Assembly: GCF_016658545.1 (NCBI RefSeq)
Contig: NZ_JACVZC010000044.1
Location: forward strand, 1 to 43,439
Direction: 5' to 3'
Length of the DNA stretch: 43,439 nucleotides
DNA from: Pseudomonas sp. S37
GTDB lineage: Bacteria > Pseudomonadota > Gammaproteobacteria > Pseudomonadales > Pseudomonadaceae
Shown here: positions 37,218 through 43,439 of the stretch, piece after piece
Position numbering within the stretch: position 1 is the stretch's first letter
How the letters are laid out: every line of letters begins with the position of its first letter
Program-made: the position numbers and the translations under genes
Notes under the pieces: model-generated
Told to the model about the DNA's origin: nothing
What the model saw: the letters and a program-made list of their open reading frames with translations, nothing else
Databases searched by the model: none

Positions 37218-37274
37218 CGCCCCGGTGGATGGCACCGGCTGAGCCGGTATTCGCGGCTAAAGCCGCTCCTACAA
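37218..37274. repeat. REP element
   Basis: The palindrome CACCGGCTGAGCCGGT followed by ATTCGCGGCTAAAGCCGCTC and CTACAA is the putida REP in reverse orientation. It directly borders the SDR remnant at 37298. Confidence 0.8.
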
Positions 37275-37297
37275 AGGGACGCGTGAGCCAGTTTTCA

Positions 37298-37534
37298 TCA
37301 AAGGATCGGTTTTCCGCCAGTGACAGCGTAACGTGACCCACTGATATAGCTGGCCTCATCGGAGCCCACTAGCACGTAAATTGGTGCGACCTCCACAGGC
37401 TGGCCCGGACGCCCCATCGGGTAGCTGGAGCCAAAGTTCTTGACGGCTTCATCGGGCATGGTCGCCGGGATCAAAGGCGTCCACATGGGGCCAGCCAACG
37501 GCCCCTTGGAGAGGGGCCAATGTCCGGAAAACAC
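37298..37534 (-). pseudogene. Short-chain dehydrogenase C-terminal remnant
   Basis: About 70 residues of the C-terminal end of a YhdF/glucose-dehydrogenase-like SDR remain: WTPLIPATMPDEAVKNFGSS, YPMGRPGQPVEVAPIYVL and YISGSRYAVTGGKPIL. The cofactor-binding and catalytic parts are gone. Homology starts at about AGPMWTPL; the first 14 codons are unrelated. Directly upstream lies the C-terminal stub of a PfpI-type protein, so a deletion has probably removed sequence between them. The frame is open but a functional protein is not expected. Confidence 0.82.
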
Positions 37535-37535
37535 A

Positions 37536-37631
37536 TCAGCCAGCCAGAGCCCTGATCAATTGCACATTGAAGGCGGGGATATCGTCCGGCTTGCGGCTGG
37601 TGATCAAGTTGCCATCAACCCTCCGCGAAGT
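37536..37631 (-). pseudogene. PfpI/DJ-1-family C-terminal remnant
   Basis: The minus strand reads VDGNLITSRKPDDIPAFNVQ, then LIRALAG and stop. This is the standard end of PfpI/YhbO-type class I glutamine-amidotransferase-like stress proteins. A stop codon lies five codons before it, and no catalytic Cys region remains. Too short for usual gene callers. It follows the hypothetical gene at 37647 and precedes the SDR remnant, with only one base between the two remnants. Confidence 0.78.
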
Positions 37632-37646
37632 TCAAAAGACTACGCC

Positions 37647-38162
37647 TCAGTGGCGCCTGCGTTGCGCCAGGGTGATCACAAACCCGGCGAGGAACCCGAT
37701 GACTGCCGCGCTCAGTAAAAGCGGTGTCCTGTCTTTGCGGGTTATTGCCAGGCCATCCATGCTTCGCCGAACACGCGGTGGTGCGAGCAGGCTTTCGGAA
37801 GATTTCGGCGTGGCGGGATCACGGCTGAACGCTCCGTTCACAGACGAAAGATCTTCGGCATCGGTGTCTTCGGCCCTGGCAATCACTTCCAGTCTGGACA
37901 GTTTCAAGGCTGTGCCATCCACCAAGGTCAGCGTCAGGTCTTCGATGTCTCCCGCTGCGCGACCCGGAAAAACCGGCTCGCCTGCAGCATCCATGTTGTC
38001 GTAGATGAAGCGCTTGCCCTCCAGCCAGCCAACGGCTGTGAGCAACTCGGGGCCGAGGTAGTATTTTCCATCCAGAAAGAAGCCTGGAAACTGGTGAGCG
38101 CGTTCGACGTTCTCTACGCAGTAACGCTCACCCGCCTTCATGCCTGTTGTGGGATCAATCAT
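37647..38162 (-). CDS. Hypothetical protein with C-terminal membrane anchor
   Basis: 171 residues from ATG 38162, chosen for the GGAGG nine bases upstream over a longer frame from 38234. The start MIDPTTGMKAGERYCVENVE and GKYYLGPELLTAVGWLEGKR suggest a small globular domain. The C-terminus carries one hydrophobic segment (LLLSAAVIGFLAGFVITLAQ) followed by RRRH, so it is probably anchored with the N-terminal part in the periplasm or cytosol. I do not recognise a family. Confidence 0.65.
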   Translation of the reverse strand: MIDPTTGMKAGERYCVENVERAHQFPGFFLDGKYYLGPELLTAVGWLEGKRFIYDNMDAAGEPVFPGRAAGDIEDLTLTLVDGTALKLSRLEVIARAEDTDAEDLSSVNGAFSRDPATPKSSESLLAPPRVRRSMDGLAITRKDRTPLLLSAAVIGFLAGFVITLAQRRRH

Positions 38163-38343
38163 GACCACGACCTCCGTCTGCTTGTATGGCGATGGAGGCT
38201 GGATAAGCCATGCCTGTTCCGCAAGGCTGACCAACGGGCGGGACAGAGGACGGCTTCACTCCGGCTGGAGGCGGCTGCATTTGCGCACCAGCAGGACTTT
38301 GTCGGCTTGACCTCCCGCATGAATGGAAGGCCATGCCGGCACG

Positions 38344-39000
38344 CTAGTGTTCGACACCCTGCAGCGGTGAATATCCATGACGGGCATAAAACCGGTCCAT
38401 TTCGTTTGGTTGAGGCGATCGGTGTGTGAGGAGTTTCACGTAATGGGGCAGGCGGCTCATCCTTATGTGCAGATCTTCCTGAGTCTGCATGGATATGTAG
38501 CCGATCTGGATGAGATAAAGCGCACGTGAGCTCACATCAGCCGCACCGTGCTCAATGCCGAAATGCCGGAACATCTCCCCGAGTGCTTCGATACGCTGGC
38601 TATCAGCAGACTCGATCTCCAATGCGATCGCTGGCGATTGCAGCGCCCAGCTGCGCATGGCGAACTCCAGGCGGGCGTCGAATACCGCCGCATCGAACCA
38701 GCAGTCCGTCACATTAAGTACGGCTTCCTGCAGGCTCTCGGCATACGCGTGCGCCTGTCTGACCAGGTTGCCGGTGTTCTTTTCTCGCCAGCGGGCGATG
38801 AGGGCTTCGAGCAGTGCATCCCGGTCTTCGAAGAACCAGTAGAAGCTAGTGCGCGACTGCCCCAGCTTCTTGGCCAGTGGAAGAATTCGAACCGAATCGA
38901 TACCCCCTTCCAGCAACATTTCAAAAGCACCCGTGAGCCACAGGTCTGCGTTACCTCGGCCCGCGTTTTCACTCTCGTGGGATTTGTCTGGTTGTGTCAT
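38344..39000 (-). CDS. TetR-family regulator
   Basis: 218 residues from ATG 39000 (MTQPDKSHESENAGRGNADL). DNA-binding domain at residues 20-65: WLTGAFEMLLEGGIDSVRIL, LAKKLGQSRTSFYWFFEDRD. The C-terminal domain is helical. It is divergent from the 2-oxoglutarate/Fe(II)-type oxygenase at 39279; the 280-base gap has two palindromes that could be its operators. The likely target is that oxygenase gene. The effector is unknown. Confidence 0.86.
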   Translation of the reverse strand: MTQPDKSHESENAGRGNADLWLTGAFEMLLEGGIDSVRILPLAKKLGQSRTSFYWFFEDRDALLEALIARWREKNTGNLVRQAHAYAESLQEAVLNVTDCWFDAAVFDARLEFAMRSWALQSPAIALEIESADSQRIEALGEMFRHFGIEHGAADVSSRALYLIQIGYISMQTQEDLHIRMSRLPHYVKLLTHRSPQPNEMDRFYARHGYSPLQGVEH

Positions 39001-39148
39001 TCCTACCTCAATTCGAACACTCATCACGCATTGGCCGCTCTGCTGCGGACGCTGCGGCCTCGATCCGTGCAGCAAACTCACTTGCAGAATACACCGATGA
39101 CCCCAGGCAGCGGCGCACAAAAAATAGACATCCATGTACTTGTTACTT

Positions 39149-39160
39149 GACACGTGTGTC
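39149..39160. promoter_or_regulatory. Palindrome GACACGTGTGTC, candidate operator
   Basis: A near-symmetric 12-mer with a perfect 8-bp core ACACGTGT, in the divergent tetR/oxygenase gap. Short, so only a candidate. Confidence 0.35.
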
Positions 39161-39182
39161 TAGAGGTCGCAATCTGCACCCA

Positions 39183-39230
39183 TCGAAGCGTCGTTTGCCC
39201 AGCCACGCACTGACCGGATTGACGCTTCGA
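39183..39230. promoter_or_regulatory. Spaced inverted repeat upstream of the oxygenase gene
   Basis: TCGAAGCGTC (39183-39192) and its exact complement GACGCTTCGA (39221-39230) lie 38 bases apart, just upstream of the start at 39279. They could be paired binding sites or a leader hairpin. Confidence 0.4.
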
Positions 39231-39278
39231 GCGCCTGGCCGTTGCTCATACATCTCCAACAAAAACGAGGATGCCGTT

Positions 39279-40259
39279 ATGCGTAGTAATGTGAATCGAA
39301 GCCTGGACAGTAAAACCACATCGTTTCATGAGATTCCGGTCGTTGATCTGGCCCCGTTACTGGATGGCTCTGACCGCCAAGCCGTGGCCGAGGAGATCGG
39401 GCACATCTGTGAACACGTCGGTTTTCTCTACATCAAGAACCATGGTGTCCCGCGAGAACTCATTGCGCAGGCTTACCGGCTGACGGCAGAGCTGTTCGCA
39501 TTGCCCTACCCGGAAAAGGAAAAGCTCAGCATCGTTCACCAGGGCGAAATCTTTCGTGGCTACATTCCCATGTATACGGAAAGCCCTGATCCGATGAATA
39601 CGCGCGATCACAAAGAGTGCTACGACCTGGGCAAACATTACGATGAGGTGTCACGTTTCTTCGGGCCAAACCCGATCCCGGAAACCATCCAGGGTTTTCG
39701 CGAAGTATTCGATCTCTATCACGAGCACATGATGCGCCTTGCCCGTGAGCTGATCAGCGCGATCGCCATCAGCCTTGACCTGCCTGCAGACTACTTTGAG
39801 AAGTTGCAACGCAAGCCGATCACCATCCACCGCCTGAACTACTACCCGCCGCAACATGGGCCGATTTCCATGAAAGAGCTGGGAACCGGTGCACATACCG
39901 ATTACGGTTTCCTGACGATTCTTCACCAGGATGACGTAGGCGGGCTGCAAGTGCAGAACCAGGAGGGCGACTGGATCAGCGCGCCGCCGATAGAAGATAC
40001 CTTCGTGGTGAATATCGGTGATCTGGTGCAGACCCTGACCAACGACCGCTATCCCGCGACCTACCACCGCGTCATCAATACCAGTGGCAAATCTCGTTAT
40101 TCGATTCCGTTCTTCATCGACATGGACTACGACGCCGTCGTCGAGCCTGTGCCGACGTGTGTGTCGCCCAGCAACCCGGCGAAGTACCAGCCCTATACGT
40201 GCGGTGCTTACAAGTACGGCAAGTTCCTGGAAACCTATACCCACTTGCAGAAAGGCTGA
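39279..40259 (+). CDS. Isopenicillin-N-synthase-like 2-oxoglutarate/Fe(II) oxygenase
   Basis: 326 residues from ATG 39279, with GAGG upstream. DIOX_N domain at 18-130 (IPVVDLAPLLDG, GFLYIKNHGVP), then the jelly-roll core. Iron ligands His206 and Asp208 (GAHTDYGFLTIL) and His263 (ATYHRVI), with the 2-oxoglutarate-binding Arg273/Ser275 pair (SRYSIPFF). All catalytic residues are present. Such enzymes hydroxylate or oxidise small molecules or, as in ethylene-forming enzyme, fragment 2-oxoglutarate. No biosynthetic partner is adjacent. Its divergent TetR suggests induction by substrate. Confidence 0.88.
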   Translation: MRSNVNRSLDSKTTSFHEIPVVDLAPLLDGSDRQAVAEEIGHICEHVGFLYIKNHGVPRELIAQAYRLTAELFALPYPEKEKLSIVHQGEIFRGYIPMYTESPDPMNTRDHKECYDLGKHYDEVSRFFGPNPIPETIQGFREVFDLYHEHMMRLARELISAIAISLDLPADYFEKLQRKPITIHRLNYYPPQHGPISMKELGTGAHTDYGFLTILHQDDVGGLQVQNQEGDWISAPPIEDTFVVNIGDLVQTLTNDRYPATYHRVINTSGKSRYSIPFFIDMDYDAVVEPVPTCVSPSNPAKYQPYTCGAYKYGKFLETYTHLQKG

Positions 40260-40263
40260 GGGC

Positions 40264-40296
40264 CGAGGCCCGGAGTGTTTTCAGCTTCGGGCCTCG
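40264..40296. terminator. Bidirectional terminator between convergent genes
   Basis: The stem CGAGGCCCG and CGGGCCTCG, nine perfect pairs with a 15-base loop, lies between the oxygenase stop (40259) and the MocR gene stop (40281), which it overlaps. Position between convergent genes supports a terminator, although T-runs are short. Confidence 0.6.
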
Positions 40297-41681
40297 ATTG
40301 CCGTCTCGGCAAGCCGCTGCAGTTTTTCGATGAGCGTTGGCGTCCATGGGGCCGAGAAGTTGAGCGCCATGAAGTTCGAAAACGAGCCCACTGGCGAGAA
40401 GAACGGCCCGGGGATGAAGTCGAAGGTGTCCACACCTGCGCTCATTGCCAGCTTCATCGAGTCGAACTGCCGCGGCCCCCTGACCCAGCACTGGTAGCTC
40501 CCGCTGGGTGTCGAGACTGAAAGCTTGCCGGCGGATGCCGCCTTGATATGTTCGATGCCCTGTTGCATCCGCTGGGCCAGCGCCGCGCAGCTGTTGCGCA
40601 CGTCACGCTCGGCCTGGCGGCTTCTCAGGTAGTGCCCCAAGGTTGCCTGCAATGCCGGGTGGGGCAGGTGGGTCGCACCCAGGTGTCGATTAGCGCTTAA
40701 TTGCGGAGTGTGTTTTCCAGCCAGTACCCAACCCACTTCGTAAGCCGATGATAGATAAGCCGCAGTGCCGCCGAACTGCACGACCCGGTCGTCGCTGTCG
40801 AACTCTTTGAGTGACGGGCTGCGCAATTCGCCGTAGCCAAGCTCGGCAGTCATGTCGTTTTCGATAATGGTTACGTCGTGTTCGCGGGCGGCGCGCACTA
40901 ACCGCTGCAGGGTGCCCCGGCTATAGCTCACGCCAGTCGGAAAGCGGTTGCAGGCCATCAGTACGCACAGCTTCACGCCGGTGGTTCTGAGGATGTGTTC
41001 GAACTGTTCGGGATCGATGCCCTGTTGCGGGTGTGAATAGATCTCCAGCGCCTTGATGCCGCGATGGCGCAAGCTTTCCAGCACCGGATAAAACGACGGG
41101 CTCTCGACCAGAACCGGGCAGCCGCTTTGCGCAAGGCTGTCCAGGCATAGATTGAAAGCCTCCATCGCCGAGCGGGTAACCAGCACTTGATCAGGGGCGA
41201 TGAAAAGCTCGCGCCGGCCAGCCCGTTGCAGGATCGCCGAGATCAGTTCCGGGTGGCCATCCGGGGCCTGCTCCGGGAGCGGGTGGTTGTGCAGCAGCGC
41301 ACGGCGCAAGTGCTTGTTCAGCCCGTCCACGGCGATCAGGCCCGCTGCTGGCAGGGTCGCCGCACAAGCCCGTGCGTGAAAGTGCAAGCCCGCCAACGAC
41401 CCGTCCAGTGCCCGGACGGTGTCCGGTGGCATCACCGGCATGTCGCTGGCGAGGCGATGAAGGCTGGGTTTGCCCGGGCTGGACAGGTAGAACCCGGAAC
41501 GGTCGCGGGAATGGCACAGGCCCTGGGATTCAAGCAGTTCGTAGGCGCGGTACACGGTGACCACGCTGACGCCTGTTTCGCACGCCAGGCGGCGCAGCGA
41601 GGGCAGCTTGTCGCCGGGGGCGATCAGGCCGCCGTCGATACGCTTGCGGACCAACTCGGCGACTTGTCTGAATCGCTGCAT
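40281..41681 (-). CDS. MocR-type regulator with degenerate PLP site
   Basis: 466 residues. GntR winged helix at 5-65 (GDKLPSLRRLACETGVSVVT), then a fold-type-I aminotransferase-like domain. In usual MocR proteins the PLP Schiff-base Lys lies in a G-S/T-F-S-K-T motif before L-R-x-G-W. Here the matching stretch is FGGTAAYLSSAYEVGW (residues 303-318), with Ala308 where Lys is expected. The Asp (ENDM, 276) is kept, but the following Tyr is Met, and the carboxylate-binding Arg of the R-L-x-F-S motif is Ala439 (FMALNFSA). It therefore probably does not form an internal aldimine and may bind another ligand. It is divergent from the ferredoxin-reductase gene with an inverted repeat between. Confidence 0.82.
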   Translation of the reverse strand: MQRFRQVAELVRKRIDGGLIAPGDKLPSLRRLACETGVSVVTVYRAYELLESQGLCHSRDRSGFYLSSPGKPSLHRLASDMPVMPPDTVRALDGSLAGLHFHARACAATLPAAGLIAVDGLNKHLRRALLHNHPLPEQAPDGHPELISAILQRAGRRELFIAPDQVLVTRSAMEAFNLCLDSLAQSGCPVLVESPSFYPVLESLRHRGIKALEIYSHPQQGIDPEQFEHILRTTGVKLCVLMACNRFPTGVSYSRGTLQRLVRAAREHDVTIIENDMTAELGYGELRSPSLKEFDSDDRVVQFGGTAAYLSSAYEVGWVLAGKHTPQLSANRHLGATHLPHPALQATLGHYLRSRQAERDVRNSCAALAQRMQQGIEHIKAASAGKLSVSTPSGSYQCWVRGPRQFDSMKLAMSAGVDTFDFIPGPFFSPVGSFSNFMALNFSAPWTPTLIEKLQRLAETAIEARS

Positions 41682-41694
41682 GCCATCTCCGAAT

Positions 41695-41737
41695 CTGTAC
41701 TACTTATAATCGTAAAAATGTGTGCATTGTAGTACAG
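41695..41737. promoter_or_regulatory. Spaced inverted repeat, probable MocR operator
   Basis: CTGTACTAC (41695-41703) and its exact complement GTAGTACAG (41729-41737), centre-to-centre 34 bases, roughly three helical turns. It is in the divergent gap between the MocR-type gene and the ferredoxin-reductase gene and covers the AT-rich promoter area (TATAAT-like ACTTATAATC). Confidence 0.6.
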
Positions 41738-41785
41738 AAGCCTCGCCGCTAGATTCATTTCAACCTGAAACGCTGGGAGGGACAC

Positions 41786-43000
41786 ATGGAGCATTTCGTA
41801 ATCGTCGGTGGCGGGGCGGCTGGCCACCAGGCGGCCAGAGGCATCCTTGACGTGCAGCCGCAGGCGCGGGTTTCACTGGTCAGCCGCGAGCCTCAGCTGC
41901 CCTATGACAGGCCGCACCTGTCCAAAGGTTTTCTCGCTTCCCAGAGCCAGGAGCCAGCCTTGCTTGCCGGCCATGAACTGTATGCCGAGCCGGGTGTAGA
42001 GCGTATCGGCGGCGCCTGGGTGGCTGAAATCGACCGCCAGGCTGCTCGCGTGCAGTTGGACAGTGGCGATTCGCTTGCCTACGACAAGCTTGTGCTCGCC
42101 ACCGGTTCCAGGGTCAGAACACTGCCTGCTGCAATAGCGCAGACCCCGGTCCATTACCTGCGAACCTTCGAAGATGCCCTGGCACTGCGCAGTCGACTGA
42201 TCGCCGATGCGCACGTGGTGGTCATCGGTGGCGGTTTCATTGGCCTGGAAGTTGCCGCAGCTGCCCGGCAGCGCGGGTGCCGGGTGACGGTCGTCGAGGC
42301 GCTGGGGCAGCTGCTCGCTCGCAGCGGCTGCGAGCCGCTGAGCCGCTGGGTGCAAGCGCTGCATGTCGCTCAGGGCGTGGATATCCAGTTGCAGGTGAGT
42401 GTTTCGGCAATCGAGCGAGGCCCATCCGGGAAAACCGTAGTACAGACCTCTGCCGGACCTGTGCTCGCCGACCTCGTGGTGGTTGGCATCGGCGTGCAGC
42501 CGAACGTGGAACTCGCCAGTGCCTGCGGGCTGGCCGTTGAGGACGGCATCGTCGTCGACAGCACCTGCGCAACCACGGATGCCAGTATCTTCGCTGCGGG
42601 TGAAGTGACCCGTTATACCGTGGCACACCTGGGCGTGCGTACCCGTTCGGAGTCATGGACGGCGGCCGGCGAGCAGGGCCGTGCAGCAGGCCGTGCTGCT
42701 GCAGGCGACAGCTTGGCCAGCTACGCCGAGGTGCCGTGGTTGTGGTCCGACCAGTACAGCAGTGCCATCCAGTGCCTGGGGCTCCCGGCACTGGCGCACA
42801 CTTATTCCTTTATCGGTGATGTCGACGCCGATCAGTGGCTGGCGTTGGGCTGGAGCCAGGAAGACCAGCTGGTCTGCGCCATCGGCGCGAACCGCAACCG
42901 AGACATATCGGCGATCCGCCGCAGCTTGAAACGCAACGACGCCCTTGCCGAGCAGTACACCGCGACTTTGGCGTCAGCGAAAACAACAACAGGGAAATGA
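41786..43000 (+). CDS. FAD-dependent NAD(P)H:ferredoxin reductase of a Rieske oxygenase system
   Basis: 404 residues. FAD-binding GGGAAG at residues 8-13, LPYDRPHLSKGFL typical of rubredoxin/ferredoxin reductases of aromatic dioxygenases, LATGSR, NAD-binding VVIGGGFIGLEVAA and the second FAD motif IFAAGEVTRY. The usual 'GD' of the last motif is GE here. The C-terminal reductase domain is present (WLWSDQYSSAIQCLG). It transfers electrons from NADH to the Rieske ferredoxin encoded 23 bases downstream. The oxygenase itself is not in the window. Confidence 0.9.
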   Translation: MEHFVIVGGGAAGHQAARGILDVQPQARVSLVSREPQLPYDRPHLSKGFLASQSQEPALLAGHELYAEPGVERIGGAWVAEIDRQAARVQLDSGDSLAYDKLVLATGSRVRTLPAAIAQTPVHYLRTFEDALALRSRLIADAHVVVIGGGFIGLEVAAAARQRGCRVTVVEALGQLLARSGCEPLSRWVQALHVAQGVDIQLQVSVSAIERGPSGKTVVQTSAGPVLADLVVVGIGVQPNVELASACGLAVEDGIVVDSTCATTDASIFAAGEVTRYTVAHLGVRTRSESWTAAGEQGRAAGRAAAGDSLASYAEVPWLWSDQYSSAIQCLGLPALAHTYSFIGDVDADQWLALGWSQEDQLVCAIGANRNRDISAIRRSLKRNDALAEQYTATLASAKTTTGK

Positions 43001-43023
43001 TCCCGAGCACCGAGGGTTTTCTG

Positions 43024-43341
43024 ATGGAAGCTGTTTGGACCAAGGTCTGCGATGCGCAGCAGGTGCAGCCTGACACGCCTTTCGCCTGTGAGGTCGGCGG
43101 CAAGATGATTGCCATTTACCTGGTCGACGGTCGCTACTTTGCCACCGAAAACGTCTGCCCCCACGCCTATGCGTTGCTGTCGGACGGCTGGCTGGAAGGC
43201 ACCGAGATCGAATGCCCGCTGCACGGTGCGCGCTTCGACATCCAGAGCGGCGAGGTGCTGGAAGGGCCTGCCGAGTGCGGTGTGAAGACCTACGCCGTGC
43301 GCCTGGACGCAGGCGAAGTGCAGTGCGCCATCCCGGCCTGA
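43024..43341 (+). CDS. Rieske [2Fe-2S] ferredoxin
   Basis: 105 residues from ATG 43024. Cluster ligands Cys45 and His47 (CPHA) and Cys64 and His67 (CPLHGARFD), with 16 residues between the pairs, complete the Rieske motif. The length fits a stand-alone ferredoxin of the BphF/HcaC/NirD-like type that carries electrons to an oxygenase terminal component. Together with the reductase upstream it forms the transport chain. The oxygenase must lie beyond the window end or elsewhere. Confidence 0.93.
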   Translation: MEAVWTKVCDAQQVQPDTPFACEVGGKMIAIYLVDGRYFATENVCPHAYALLSDGWLEGTEIECPLHGARFDIQSGEVLEGPAECGVKTYAVRLDAGEVQCAIPA

Positions 43342-43393
43342 CATACTCGGCCGCTCCGACATGGTCTGCATCTCCTTCAAGGCAGGCGCAGAA

Positions 43394-43439
<46 letters not shown>

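Overview
The window is a high-GC pseudomonad chromosome segment, most like the Pseudomonas putida group. The evidence is the putida-type REP elements (core GTAGGAGCGG), a second Tat locus, a FecI/FecR/TonB-receptor surface-signalling locus, a TtgDEF-like solvent pump and putida-style gene content. It reads as accessory or rearranged chromosome: intact catabolic and efflux clusters lie between gene remnants and REP elements. It ends at 43405 in a run of 35 G, which looks like a contig-end artefact.

Layout. 1-2138 (minus strand): a flavoprotein with a twin-arginine signal, followed by tatA, tatB and the start of tatC. 2513-6607 (minus): a large SNF2-type helicase. 6784-9102: a small hydrophilin-like protein, an amine-oxidase-like flavoprotein whose domain order appears circularly permuted, a small protein and a 26-codon stub of exonuclease III. 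9223-10889: a LysR regulator divergent from a DUF998 membrane protein. 10936-15033: a Fur box, an ECF sigma gene broken by one amber codon, its FecR-type partner and a TonB-dependent receptor. 15192-15859: a divergent nitroreductase/LysR pair, both truncated.

The centre of interest is 16201-26893. A TetR regulator and a flavin reductase diverge from an apparent operon. That operon encodes a catechol 2,3-dioxygenase, a ring-fission-product hydrolase, a luciferase-like flavin monooxygenase, a second alpha/beta hydrolase, 2-hydroxypentadienoate hydratase, acylating acetaldehyde dehydrogenase, hydroxyoxovalerate aldolase, a short-chain dehydrogenase and an outer-membrane protein of the phenol meta-pathway type. 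Two identical-architecture 20-bp operators (AACTGAT-N6-ATCAGTT) sit in the divergent promoter region; one directly follows a good sigma-70 promoter. The lower pathway is the classical hydrolytic meta route to pyruvate and acetyl-CoA. The upper step is unusual because no phenol hydroxylase or ring-hydroxylating dioxygenase is present. The only candidate is the luciferase-like monooxygenase with its reductase. Next door (26907-34240) lies an IclR-controlled RND pump of the TtgDEF/Sep type plus a TetR regulator, so degradation and solvent export are linked.

34244-38162: a LysR regulator, a histidine phosphatase, an unrecognised protein, C-terminal stubs of an SDR and a PfpI/DJ-1 protein, and a hypothetical membrane-anchored protein. 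38344-43341: a TetR regulator divergent from a 2-oxoglutarate/Fe(II)-type oxygenase, then a MocR-type regulator that appears to have lost its PLP lysine, divergent from a ferredoxin reductase and a Rieske ferredoxin. That pair is the electron-transfer chain of a Rieske oxygenase whose oxygenase component is not in the window.
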